In this document: positions 1-8,347 of the stretch, in pieces | How the letters are laid out: every line of letters begins with the position of its first letter | Position numbering within the stretch: position 1 is the first letter of the stretch | DNA from: CAZKWG01 sp964615375 | GTDB lineage: Bacteria > Myxococcota_A > UBA796 > CAZKWG01 | Direction: 5' to 3' | DNA length: 64,000 nt | NCBI GenBank assembly: GCA_964615375.1 | Contig: CAZTOW010000033.1 | Span: 1 to 64,000, forward strand | Notes under the pieces: model-generated | What the model saw: only the letters and a program-made list of their open reading frames with translations | What the model was told of the DNA's origin: nothing | Databases searched by the model: none | Position numbers and translations under genes: made by a program

Positions 1-1
1 C

Positions 2-55
2 GATGCCGATGCCGATGCCGATGCCGATGCCGATGCCGATGCCGATGCCGATGCC
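2..55 (+). repeat. Hexanucleotide tandem repeat (GATGCC)9
   Basis: Nine uninterrupted GATGCC copies run from the window edge to position 55, so the full array may be longer. In the frame that leads to the tail anchor they encode (Asp-Ala)n. The unit is six bases, so gain or loss of copies changes linker length without shifting frame. Confidence 0.9.
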
Positions 56-364
56 ACCCCCGAACCCACCGACGACCTCGACACCGAAGACTCCCCCCTT
101 CCCCTCCTCCCCCGCCCTTCTTCCACCGACGCCCCCCGCTGGGGCGAGGCCCGCGGCGTCGGCCAGCACACCAACCGGGACGCCGAGCTGGGCATGGGGA
201 AATGGACCGAGGCCGCCCGCCCCCTCACCGAGGTCGCGCGCGCCCTCCCCACCGACGCCCCCCGCCCCCTGGAGCTGGAGCCCGAGCCCCGCTCGCCCGC
301 GCTCCTCATCGGGCTGGCGCTGCTGATCGTCGCGGGGATCGGGCTCGCGATCTGGCTCTTCTGA
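2..364 (+). CDS. C-terminal part of a tail-anchored membrane protein (5'-truncated by window edge)
   Basis: The frame ending at the TGA at 362-364 is open to the window edge. It begins with nine Asp-Ala units encoded by the GATGCC repeat. An acidic, Pro-rich linker of about 60 residues follows, then a short globular-looking stretch (WGEARGVGQHTNRD and onward). The last 20 residues are a pure hydrophobic segment that ends at the stop. That pattern suggests a protein held in the membrane by its C-terminus, with the rest in the cytoplasm or periplasm. No family is recognised. The other frame of the repeat (Met-Pro repeats) lacks this coherent end and is treated as a shadow. Confidence 0.6.
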   Translation, partial: DADADADADADADADADATPEPTDDLDTEDSPLPLLPRPSSTDAPRWGEARGVGQHTNRDAELGMGKWTEAARPLTEVARALPTDAPRPLELEPEPRSPALLIGLALLIVAGIGLAIWLF

Positions 365-367
365 GGC

Positions 368-1561
368 CTACACCCAGCCGTGGCTGCGGGTGGTCAGGAA
401 GTACTTCTCGAACGCCAGCTTCGCCCAGTGCGCCTCCGGGCCGGGGATGAGCCAGGCGTGCTCGCGCGGCTCGAGGAAGTGGTCGGCCAGCATGATGATG
501 CCGTTGTTGCCGGCGTCCAGGATGCACTTGGCGTCGATCGCGCCCGGGGCGAGGGCGACCTTGGGGGCGCCGTGCAGGTCGGCCACGATGTTGTGGACGA
601 CGACCTTGGCCATCTCCTCGGACAGGTAGCCGGTCTTGGGCACGCCGCAGGGCACCTGGGTCTGGTCGGGCGGGGCGACGGCCACGGACACGCCGGCCGC
701 GTAGACCTCGGGGAAGGGCAGCGTCTGGTAGTGGTCGTTGACGAGGACGAAGCCGCCCGGGTTCGTGATGTCCTTGCGCGCGCGCACGGCCTCGACGCCG
801 AGGAAGCTGGGGGCGAGCATGGCGTAGGCGAAGGGCAGCGCGCGGCCGTCGGCGAGCGCGATCTCGCCCTCGCGGATCTCGTTCACCGCGGCGTTGGTGA
901 CGGCGGTGATCCCCTCGTGCTGGAAGAAGAACTCCGTCATCTTCGTGCCGTTGCCGAAGCCGCCGATGCCGAAGTGGGCGAGGTAGGGCTCGGCCGTCAG
1001 GTAGGTCACGGAGACGCGGTCCTTCAGCCCGCGCTTCTTCATCTGGTAGGCGAAGTTGAAGAGGAACTCGTAGGCCGCGCCGAAGCAGGAGGCGCCCTGC
1101 ACGCCGCCGATGACCACGGGGCCCGGGTTCTCCAGGAAGCGGTCGAAGGCGGCGGCGGCGCGCTCGGCGTCCTCGATCCCGAAGATGGACTGGGTGTGGC
1201 CGCCATAGGGGCCGAGACCCTTGACCGCCGACCAGTTGTTGGTCGGCCCGGTGGCGAGGACCAGGTAGTCATAGGAGAGGGTCCCGTGCTCGTGGACCAC
1301 CTGCCGGTCCTCGAGATCCAGGCGGGTGACCACGGTCTTCTGGAAGGTGACGCCCTTGTCCTGGTAGATGGGGGCCAGCGGGAAGGTCACGTCCTCGCGC
1401 TTGCGCAGCCCGAAGGGCAGCCAGATGAGGCTCGGCATGAAGACGAAGTCCGAGCTCTTGGAGAGGACGACGATCTCCGCCTCCTTGCCCAGGTGCTTCT
1501 TCAGCTCGAGCGCGGCGGTGTACCCTGCGAAATTCGACCCGACGATGACGACGCGCTTCAT
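368..1561 (-). CDS. Sulfide:quinone oxidoreductase-like FAD protein
   Basis: A 397-residue NAD(P)/FAD-dependent oxidoreductase of the two-Rossmann-fold type. The FAD-binding GSNFAG motif starts at residue 8 and LATGPT lies near 102. Family members oxidise sulfide at the membrane and pass electrons to quinone. The sequence matches the SQR pattern: GASCFGAAYE puts Cys159 where one catalytic Cys lies, and AKCILDAGNNG puts Cys346 at the second. The third Cys known in some SQRs, in the HxQSIC motif, is Phe127 here (HTQSIF). Cys305 sits in VPCGVPKTGY. The C-terminal 30 residues resemble the membrane-associating end of SQRs. The ATG is preceded by a G-rich stretch. A related flavoprotein of another substrate remains possible because of the missing Cys. 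Confidence 0.75.
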   Translation of the reverse strand: MKRVVIVGSNFAGYTAALELKKHLGKEAEIVVLSKSSDFVFMPSLIWLPFGLRKREDVTFPLAPIYQDKGVTFQKTVVTRLDLEDRQVVHEHGTLSYDYLVLATGPTNNWSAVKGLGPYGGHTQSIFGIEDAERAAAAFDRFLENPGPVVIGGVQGASCFGAAYEFLFNFAYQMKKRGLKDRVSVTYLTAEPYLAHFGIGGFGNGTKMTEFFFQHEGITAVTNAAVNEIREGEIALADGRALPFAYAMLAPSFLGVEAVRARKDITNPGGFVLVNDHYQTLPFPEVYAAGVSVAVAPPDQTQVPCGVPKTGYLSEEMAKVVVHNIVADLHGAPKVALAPGAIDAKCILDAGNNGIIMLADHFLEPREHAWLIPGPEAHWAKLAFEKYFLTTRSHGWV

Positions 1562-1654
1562 GATTCCCCCCTCGGGGAGCCGGCCGCGCCGCGTCCATGG
1601 GCGCCTGTCCCGGCCTCCCGTCTCGGGATCATGTAATCACCGCGGGCCAGGCCG

Positions 1655-2770
1655 CTACGGGGCAGGCGTCACTTCCGCCTCGGCGTAGGCGCCCGGCTCC
1701 ACCCCGCCCCCCTGCCCGCGCAGGGTCACGTCGAAGAAGACGGTGCTGTAGTAGCGGATGATCTCGGAGGAGAGCTCCAGATCGAGGAAGCTCTCGCAGG
1801 AGGCGACCTGGGGGACGGCCCCGGGGCAGCCGTCGGTGGCCAGCCCCAGGAGCCCGTCCACGAAGGTCTCGTTGATGTCGTCGCGGTCCAGCAGCCAGGT
1901 CTCGGCCAGCCCGCCGAGGTCGAGGGCGCACAGATCGGCGAAGGCCAGGTGCCCGGCGCCGAGGATCTGGACGCTGCTGGCCTCGGGCGAGGCGGCGGCG
2001 GCGGCCTCCATGCCCTCGCGGGTGGCGTAGGGGTCGCAGGAGCCGCCCATCAGCAGGGCGGGGACCTCGCGCTCGAGCTGGGCGCCGCCCGCCATCATCA
2101 GCAGGGCCTGGTAGCTCTCGGAGAGCTCGCCCAGGGTGGCGGTGGAGCCCGCCCCGGCCGAGTGCCCGGAGAGGCCGACGCGATCGGTGTCCAGCGCCCC
2201 GGCGAAGAAGCCCTCCGCGCTCGCGTCGTCCACCCAGGTGCGCGCGACCCCGACGTCCTCCAGCGCGGGATCGGTGCCGTACATCCCGGAGAGATCGCAG
2301 CCCTCCAGCGGCGGGGAGAACAGGCAGGGCAGCACGTCGCCCAGCATGCGCCCGGGGTGGTCGGCCGCCACCACCACGTAGCCCCGGCTGGCCAGGTGGC
2401 TGGCGTAGTCCATGGACTGCACGCGCATCCCGCCGAAGCCGTGCGAGAAGATCACCACCGGGTAGGGCGCCTCGCCGGGGCGGAGCGCGGCGTCGCGCAC
2501 GGCGCCCGTGGGCAGGGCGGGCAGGTCGAGCTCGGGGATGAGCTCGGTGAGCGCGCCGGGGAGGAAGACGTCGAAGTCCACCTCGTCCGGCGTCCCGTCC
2601 GCGGCGGCGTCCTCGGCCGGGTACCAGACCTCCAGGGTCTGCCCATCGACCTCCATGGTGGTGATCCCGACGGGGACCCCGGTCGCCGCCGGGTCCTCCG
2701 GGAGGTCCAGCGGCTCGACCACGGGCGCGGGCGCGTCGTCCCTGCAAGCGAGGAGAAAGGCGAGGAGCAT
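1655..2770 (-). CDS. Lipoprotein alpha/beta-hydrolase (PAF-acetylhydrolase/dienelactone hydrolase-like)
   Basis: A 371-residue predicted lipoprotein. The start MLLAFLLAC has a lipobox with Cys9, followed by an acidic spacer. The alpha/beta-hydrolase core begins near residue 100 with VVIFSHGFGG, which supplies the oxyanion region. The nucleophile is Ser204 in GHSAGAG. Asp246 (SCDPY) and His274 (GAGH) fit the remaining triad. The layout matches the platelet-activating-factor acetylhydrolase-like family of secreted esterases. The substrate is unknown. The ATG at 2768-2770 gives the lipobox directly, so longer starts were rejected. The gene diverges from the oxygenase gene across only 57 bp. Confidence 0.75.
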   Translation of the reverse strand: MLLAFLLACRDDAPAPVVEPLDLPEDPAATGVPVGITTMEVDGQTLEVWYPAEDAAADGTPDEVDFDVFLPGALTELIPELDLPALPTGAVRDAALRPGEAPYPVVIFSHGFGGMRVQSMDYASHLASRGYVVVAADHPGRMLGDVLPCLFSPPLEGCDLSGMYGTDPALEDVGVARTWVDDASAEGFFAGALDTDRVGLSGHSAGAGSTATLGELSESYQALLMMAGGAQLEREVPALLMGGSCDPYATREGMEAAAAASPEASSVQILGAGHLAFADLCALDLGGLAETWLLDRDDINETFVDGLLGLATDGCPGAVPQVASCESFLDLELSSEIIRYYSTVFFDVTLRGQGGGVEPGAYAEAEVTPAP

Positions 2771-2827
2771 GATGACTGGACCTCCGTTCGTCCCACCTGC
2801 GGTATAACCACGCCGAGGCAGGTGCCC

Positions 2828-4021
2828 ATGAGCAGCTCCGTGACCGAGGCGCGCCTGGACGCGATGCGCGCGGTTGGCGACCCCGAGGCGGACGCGGTCG
2901 TCGCGTATCTTTACGAGAACGGCGAGATCGAGCTGGCGAATCAGCTCCTCGCCGGGCTCCAATGGGACGGTGGTGCCCCGCCGGAGGCCTTCCCCGCGCC
3001 GCTGCGCGAATTCCTCGTGACGCAGAGTCGGCTCCCCCCCTGGGCGGACCCGGCCCGCGTCGAGCGCGGGCAGCGCCTCTTCATGCGCCACGCCATGCTC
3101 TCGCTGGGCGGGCTGGTCTGCGCCTCGCTCCCCAGCTGCTACGTGATGTCCAAGGCGGTCAAGGTTCTCGGGATCACGCAGCAGCTCGCCTTCCACCCCT
3201 ACCAGCGGGTGATCGCCACGGCGCAGATGGTGATGGCGGTGATGACCCCGGGCGGGCTCGGGGAGCGGCAGCCGGGGGTGCTGAGCGCGCTGCGCGTGCG
3301 CCTGCTGCACGCCTCCATCCGACACCTGGCGATGCAGCTCGCGGCGAACCGGCGGATGCCGACCTTGAAGGCGCCCCTGTTCCAGGCCTTGCGCTCTTTT
3401 CACTGGACGCCCGCGGACGGGGTGCCCATCAACCAGGAGGACGCGGCCTACACGCTGCTGACCTTCTCCATCGTCATGATGGACGCGACCGTCGCCCTGG
3501 GCGCGCGGCCCTCCGCCCAGGAGCAGGCGGACTACCTGCACGCCTGGAACGTGGTCGGGCACCTGATGGGGGTCAAGCAGGACCTGATGGCCCAGACGGT
3601 GGACGAGGCGCGCGCGCTCCAGCGGCAGATCCTGGCGCGGCAGCTCGGGACCACGAGGGAGGGCGTGCTGCTGTCCCGCTCGCTCACCCACGCCCTCGGG
3701 GTGGCCCTCCACAGCCACACGGTGGCCCGCCACATCTACCCGATGTTCACCCGCCACCTGATCGGTGACGCGAACGCGGACCTGCTGCGGGTCCCGCCGC
3801 TGGGCACGGGCGACGAGATCGTGCGCGCCCTGTTGCTGGGGACCCTGCGCGTGGAGCAGGTGGTCCTGGCCCTGCTCGGCTTCATCCCGCCCGTCGCGCG
3901 CCTGGAGAGCTGGATGGGGCTGAAGTTCGTCGAGCACATGGCGGCCCTGCCTCCCCAGTGGGACGAGAGTCTGTTCGCGCTGCCCGAGGACCTTCGAGAC
4001 GCGCGCAAGCCCATGCCCTGA
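2828..4021 (+). CDS. MpaB / rubber-oxygenase family haem oxygenase (DUF2236)
   Basis: A 397-residue protein of the family that includes fungal MpaB (which cleaves a prenyl side chain) and latex-clearing protein. Members are b-type haem enzymes that oxidise or cleave isoprenoid chains. Matching features are RLLHASIR with His161, FSIVMMDATVALG near 214 and the family-typical YLHAWNVVGHLMGV block with His238 and His245. An Ala/Gly-rich hydrophobic segment near 88-105 may touch the membrane; no Sec signal is seen. The ATG at 2828 follows an in-frame region with no better start. The gene is followed 15 bp later by the terpene-cyclase-like gene, so the two are probably co-transcribed. The substrate is not deducible from sequence. 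Confidence 0.75.
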   Translation: MSSSVTEARLDAMRAVGDPEADAVVAYLYENGEIELANQLLAGLQWDGGAPPEAFPAPLREFLVTQSRLPPWADPARVERGQRLFMRHAMLSLGGLVCASLPSCYVMSKAVKVLGITQQLAFHPYQRVIATAQMVMAVMTPGGLGERQPGVLSALRVRLLHASIRHLAMQLAANRRMPTLKAPLFQALRSFHWTPADGVPINQEDAAYTLLTFSIVMMDATVALGARPSAQEQADYLHAWNVVGHLMGVKQDLMAQTVDEARALQRQILARQLGTTREGVLLSRSLTHALGVALHSHTVARHIYPMFTRHLIGDANADLLRVPPLGTGDEIVRALLLGTLRVEQVVLALLGFIPPVARLESWMGLKFVEHMAALPPQWDESLFALPEDLRDARKPMP

Positions 4022-4036
4022 GCCGCCGGAGGCCCG

Positions 4037-4765
4037 ATGCGACACCTCGACGATCTGCTTGGATCTCTCACCGAGATGGGCCTCACGAACGCGCAGATGG
4101 CGGCGATCGTCATCATTGGATCCATCGCCTGCATCTTCTGGCTCTACGTGTATGCAAAATCGATCTACCTGTCGTACAAACAGAAGGTCACCTGCATCCC
4201 CACCTTCGCCGTGTGCCTCAACTTCACCTGGGAGCTGCTGGCGTCTACAATCTTCGAGGATCTGATGCCCATCCCGCTGTGGCTCATCCTGGAGCGCCTC
4301 TGGCTGGTCTTCGACGCCGTGATCCTGGTCCAGGTCTTCCTGTACGGGGCCAGCACGGCCCGGACGCCCTCGGTGAAGAAGAACTACTGGGCGGTGATCG
4401 TGGGCGGGCTCATCATCGGGCTGCTGGGCCACTACACCTTCGCCAGCTTCTGCGTCTACGAGCCGATCATGCTGCCGGACGCCCTGGTCATCAACCTAGT
4501 CATGAGCCTGCTCTTCGTGCAGATGTTCTTCCAGCGGCCGAGGGGCGAGGGCATCGACAGGTCCATCGCCTGGTGCAAGATGTTGGGGACCCAGTGCAAC
4601 ACGGTGTGCATGATCTGGTTCGTCCCGGCCTACTACGGCGACCGCCCGAACATGTGGCCCTTCATGTGGTTCCTGGCCATCACCATCGGCGTCATCGACT
4701 GCTTCTACATCTACCTGGTGACGAGGGGCTACGACGCGGTGGAGGCGGAGGCGGTCACGGCCTGA
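4037..4765 (+). CDS. Pyr4/PaxB-type integral-membrane terpene cyclase homologue
   Basis: A 242-residue polytopic membrane protein with about seven transmembrane segments. Pyr4/PaxB enzymes are small seven-helix cyclases that protonate an (epoxy)prenyl group and cyclise it. Two acidic residues essential in Pyr4 (Glu63 and Asp218) have counterparts here: Glu66 in NFTWE and Asp221 in GVIDCFYIYL. The spacing of 155 residues is the same. Protein length is also family-typical. A GGAG Shine-Dalgarno lies 7 bp before the ATG. It directly follows the MpaB-type oxygenase on the same strand, which supports a shared isoprenoid substrate. Most known members are fungal; a bacterial one is less common. Function is inferred from family and residues. 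Confidence 0.7.
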   Translation: MRHLDDLLGSLTEMGLTNAQMAAIVIIGSIACIFWLYVYAKSIYLSYKQKVTCIPTFAVCLNFTWELLASTIFEDLMPIPLWLILERLWLVFDAVILVQVFLYGASTARTPSVKKNYWAVIVGGLIIGLLGHYTFASFCVYEPIMLPDALVINLVMSLLFVQMFFQRPRGEGIDRSIAWCKMLGTQCNTVCMIWFVPAYYGDRPNMWPFMWFLAITIGVIDCFYIYLVTRGYDAVEAEAVTA

Positions 4766-4783
4766 TCAGCCCCGCGCTGATCA
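4763..4783. terminator. Hairpin built from two convergent stop codons
   Basis: TGATCAGC and GCTGATCA form a perfect 8-bp stem around the loop CCCGC. The left arm begins with the TGA of the terpene-cyclase gene. The right arm ends with the reverse-strand TGA of the kinase gene. The structure is symmetrical, so it could end transcription from both sides. No T-tract follows, so it is a hairpin candidate rather than a classical intrinsic terminator. Confidence 0.45.
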
Positions 4784-7700
4784 CCCCACCCAGGCCGTCA
4801 GCTCCTCGAGCTGCCGCAGGTACCAGACCATCCCCGAGCCCTGGAGCAGGGCCCGCGCGGTCCCCAGGTGCTCCCGACGCCGCGCCTGGTCGAGCAGGTC
4901 CAGCCGCGCCATCGAGAGGTGGGCGAGGGCCTCATGGAGCGGCTGCTCCGCGCGCCGGGACTCGCTGACCGCCCGCTCCAGCACCTTGCGAGCCCGCTCC
5001 GCCCGCCCGCCGAGGCGCTCGGCCTCGCCGACGAAGCGCCAGTACTCGGGCCAGCCCACCGGGTAGAGCCGGGCCCAGGAGGCGTAGGACCTCAGCGCGG
5101 CGCGCGCCTCCCGAGCCGCCCGCTGCTCGTCCTCGGGCGAGCGCGCCTCCCGCCAGACCTGGAGTCGCGTCTCGCAGAGGGCGGTGAACACGTGCTGGCA
5201 CACCGGCGGGATGCTGCCGGCCACGCGCAGCGCGCCATGGAGCGCGTCGAGCTGGGCGCGCGCGGCCTCGACCTGCCCGAGCTGGCACTGGAGCAGGGCC
5301 AGGGCAGCGCCCACGGTGAGCGAGACCAGGGACTGGCTGCGGTGGACCAGGGACTGCGCCCGCTCCAGCACGCCCATGCCCTCCTTGCCGCGGCCCTGGA
5401 GCAGCCAGTAGATCCCCACGAACGGCGCGGACTGGGCCGCCTGCCCCTGCCCCTGCTGGAGGCCGTCGAGCGCCTCCCGCACCACCAGATCCCCCTCGCC
5501 GAGCCGGGCCCGTGGCCAGCTGCAGCACTGGCCCCGGATGGCGGCCAGCCCCGCCACGCCCAGCCGGTGCTGGATGCGCAGGGCCTCGGCCAGGGCCACC
5601 TCCGCCCGCCGCTCGGCCTCGGCGAGCTGCCCCATGCCCACGAGGGCCGCGGTCTCCAGGAGCGCGACCTCCACGAAGGTGAAGGGGTCCTCGGCGCAGG
5701 CGGCGCGGGCGCGGTCGAAGAAGCGGCGGCTGAGCCCGCGGAGCCGGAGGGTGGTGGCGGCGAAGGCGGCGACGCCCAGCGCGTAGGGGACCGTGGAGCC
5801 CGCGCGATCCGCCAGGTTCACCGCCAGCAGGCTGTAGGCCAGCACGCCGAGCTGATCGCTGGCCATGATCGCCCGCTGGCAGAGGCGCCCGGCCGCCCGC
5901 GACATCTCCACCAGCAGCGCGCGCCGCGCCTCCTCGGCGACGACCCGCACCGGGGCGAGGGCCTGGCGCGCCTGCCCGAGCGCCTGCCAGACCAGCATGC
6001 GGCTGAGCGCCCCCGGGCTGCGCGGGAGCCTCACGCCCCCGGCGGTCATGACCCGCTCCAGGTGGGCGAAGGCGGCGTCGTCCTCTCCCAGGACATAGCA
6101 GCACTCCGCCGCCATCCGGCGCCACCGCGCGCGCTCCACCTCGCTGGCCTCCGTCCCCTCGGCGAGGGACAGGGCGCGCTCGAACTGGCGACGCGCGTCC
6201 TGGTAGGCGCCAGCCTGCATGGCCTGCTCTCCCGCGATCACGCGCCAGCGGAGCTCCTGGGCGGGCTCGCCCGCCGCCTCCCAGTGCAGGGCCAGGGCCG
6301 AGGCGCGCCCCTCGAGCGCGAGCCCGTCGAGGGCCTCCGCGATCCGGCGGTGCAGCGGGCGGAGACCGGCGGGCCCGGCCTGGTCCAGCAGCACCTCGCG
6401 CAGCTTGTCGTGGGAGAAGCGGGCGCCCTGATCGTAGGGCTCCAGCACCGCGGCGTTGATCAGCCGGGTCTGCCAGGCGTCGAGGTCGAGCCCCGGCTCC
6501 ACCCGGGCCAGCAGCGCGGGATCGATCTGCCGCCCGATGGCCGCGGCCAGCAGGAGCGCGCCCCGATCCGGCTCGCTGACCCGCCCCAGCCGACGCTGGG
6601 CCACCCGGCGCACGCCCCCGGACAGGATCCGAGCCGGCAGCGCCCCGCTCGCGCCGTCCCCGACCCCCTCCTCCAGCAGCGCGCGCACGGCCTCGACCAG
6701 GAAGAAGGCGTTGCCCTCGGTCTCGCGCTGCAGCAGCTCGACGACCTCGGGCCGCTGCCCGGCGGGCCCCAGCATGAACTGGCTGAGCTCGGCCACGGCG
6801 TCGGGAGAGAGCCGCGGCAGGCGCATCAGCTCCGCGTCCGGGAGCTGCGCGGGGAGATCCGGCGCCTCGTCGTCCCGCCAGGCGCCCAGCACCAGCAGCG
6901 GGCGGCTCCGGGCCAGGTCCATCAGGCGACGCGCCGCCAGGATGGCCTCGCCCCCCGCCCACTGCAGATCCTCCAGCAGCAGGAGCACGGGCTGCTCCTG
7001 GCGCCGGAAGAGCGCCTCCAGCGTGTCCAGCAGGCGCGCCAGCATCGCGCCCGCCTCCATCGGCGGCGCCGGGGAGACGGGGCGCCCGATCACGGTCCCG
7101 ATGTCGGGCAGCACCGGCCGCAGCACGCTGGCCTCGGCGTCGCTCAGCTCGTCCTGGATGGCCAGCCAGCGCACGGGCTCCCGCAGGAGCTGAAAGGGGC
7201 TCCCGCCCTCGCTCACCGCCTGCCCGCGCAGCACCAGCGCGCCCCGGACCTGCCCGACCGTCCGCGCCTCCGACAGCAGGCGCGACTTGCCCGCGCCGCT
7301 CTCCCCGCCGATCAGCAGGCTCCCGCCGGGGTCGCCCGCGACGATGCGCCCGATCATGCCGCGGACGCGGATCATCTCCGCGGCGCGCCCCACCAGCGCC
7401 GCCGACTGCAGGAAGCTCTCCCGCGTCTGCGTGGTCTGGGTCGAGAGATCCCGCCCGATGGCCTCCCCGAGCGCGGCGATCACCGCCTCGGCCTCGCCCT
7501 CGTAGCGGTCGGAGGGGCTCTTGGACAGCAGGCGCTCCAGCAGCGGGCGCAGCCGGCCGTCGAGCTCGGGCGAGCTGAGGTCCGGGCGCGCCGCGACCGT
7601 GTCCGCCAGGAGCTGCCCCTGGTTCGCCACGTCGAAGGGGTGGCGCCCGACGAAGACCTCGTAGGCCATCAGCCCCACGGCGTAGAGGTCGGAGGCCCGG

Positions 7701-8296
7701 CTGGGCGCCCGACCGCGGAGCACCTCCGGCGCCATGTAGGCCAGCGTGCCCTCGACGATGTCGCCGCCCCGGGCCTCCTCGCGCGAGATGGAGATCCCGA
7801 AGTCCAGCACCTTGACCTGCCCACCCACCACCAGCACGTTCGTGGGCTTGACGTCCCGGTGCAGGATGCCGCGGCGATGCAGATAATTCAGCGCCTGGAG
7901 GAGCTGCACCAGCAGATCCACCTGCACGGCGAAGGGCTGGGGGCGCGCCGCGGCGACGAAGGGCTGGGCCCCCTCCTGCAGGTCCATCGTGAAGAAAGGC
8001 TGGCCCTGATCGAAGCCATAATCCAAGACAGAGATGATGTTCGGGTGCCTGAGCCCGGCCAGGACTTGAAATTCCCGCGCCAGGGCGATGCGCGCCTCCT
8101 GCTGGCGCCCCTCGGACCCGAAGGTGGGCTCGAACTCCGCCAGCACGCGCTTGAGCGTGACCACCTGCCCGGTCAGGCGGTCGATCACCCGGTACACCGC
8201 CCCCATGCCGCCGCGACCGATCTGGTTCACGACCTGATAACGCCGCCCGATCCTCTCCGGGAGCGCTGACGGGGGGTGCCGGTTCCCACCTGACAT
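4781..8296 (-). CDS. Ser/Thr protein kinase with AAA ATPase and TPR-rich C-terminus (copy 1)
   Basis: A 1171-residue cytoplasmic signalling protein. The Hanks-type kinase domain occupies about residues 18-275: glycine loop GRGGMG 27-32, Lys49, HRDVKPTN 146-153, DFG 165-167, APE 189-191, so it should be active. A STAND/AAA_16-type ATPase follows, with Walker A GGESGAGKS at 330-338 and Walker B LLLLEDLQWA at 438-447. The remaining 600 residues are Ala/Leu/Arg-rich helical repeats of TPR type, with no transmembrane segment. This is the architecture of PknK-like and myxobacterial kinases, where the ATPase-TPR part senses or scaffolds. It is a tandem paralogue of the next gene upstream, 51 bp away on the same strand, and probably co-transcribed. 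Confidence 0.9.
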   Translation of the reverse strand: MSGGNRHPPSALPERIGRRYQVVNQIGRGGMGAVYRVIDRLTGQVVTLKRVLAEFEPTFGSEGRQQEARIALAREFQVLAGLRHPNIISVLDYGFDQGQPFFTMDLQEGAQPFVAAARPQPFAVQVDLLVQLLQALNYLHRRGILHRDVKPTNVLVVGGQVKVLDFGISISREEARGGDIVEGTLAYMAPEVLRGRAPSRASDLYAVGLMAYEVFVGRHPFDVANQGQLLADTVAARPDLSSPELDGRLRPLLERLLSKSPSDRYEGEAEAVIAALGEAIGRDLSTQTTQTRESFLQSAALVGRAAEMIRVRGMIGRIVAGDPGGSLLIGGESGAGKSRLLSEARTVGQVRGALVLRGQAVSEGGSPFQLLREPVRWLAIQDELSDAEASVLRPVLPDIGTVIGRPVSPAPPMEAGAMLARLLDTLEALFRRQEQPVLLLLEDLQWAGGEAILAARRLMDLARSRPLLVLGAWRDDEAPDLPAQLPDAELMRLPRLSPDAVAELSQFMLGPAGQRPEVVELLQRETEGNAFFLVEAVRALLEEGVGDGASGALPARILSGGVRRVAQRRLGRVSEPDRGALLLAAAIGRQIDPALLARVEPGLDLDAWQTRLINAAVLEPYDQGARFSHDKLREVLLDQAGPAGLRPLHRRIAEALDGLALEGRASALALHWEAAGEPAQELRWRVIAGEQAMQAGAYQDARRQFERALSLAEGTEASEVERARWRRMAAECCYVLGEDDAAFAHLERVMTAGGVRLPRSPGALSRMLVWQALGQARQALAPVRVVAEEARRALLVEMSRAAGRLCQRAIMASDQLGVLAYSLLAVNLADRAGSTVPYALGVAAFAATTLRLRGLSRRFFDRARAACAEDPFTFVEVALLETAALVGMGQLAEAERRAEVALAEALRIQHRLGVAGLAAIRGQCCSWPRARLGEGDLVVREALDGLQQGQGQAAQSAPFVGIYWLLQGRGKEGMGVLERAQSLVHRSQSLVSLTVGAALALLQCQLGQVEAARAQLDALHGALRVAGSIPPVCQHVFTALCETRLQVWREARSPEDEQRAAREARAALRSYASWARLYPVGWPEYWRFVGEAERLGGRAERARKVLERAVSESRRAEQPLHEALAHLSMARLDLLDQARRREHLGTARALLQGSGMVWYLRQLEELTAWVG

Positions 8297-8347
8297 GTTG
8301 CTGCCTGGGAGGCCCTTATCGATGGGCGCGGGCCCATGTCAACCCGA

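Noticed and set aside
380..1636. Long + strand frame opposite the SQR-like gene
   Set aside because: Its residues are a Gly/Val/His-rich shadow, and the minus strand carries FAD and Cys motifs.
4868..8269. Long open frame on the + strand, opposite kinase copy 1, and its counterpart at 8336-12049
   Set aside because: The GC-rich third positions of the real gene keep the opposite frame open. The product is His/Arg/Pro/Gly-rich with no domain, while the minus strand has full kinase motifs.
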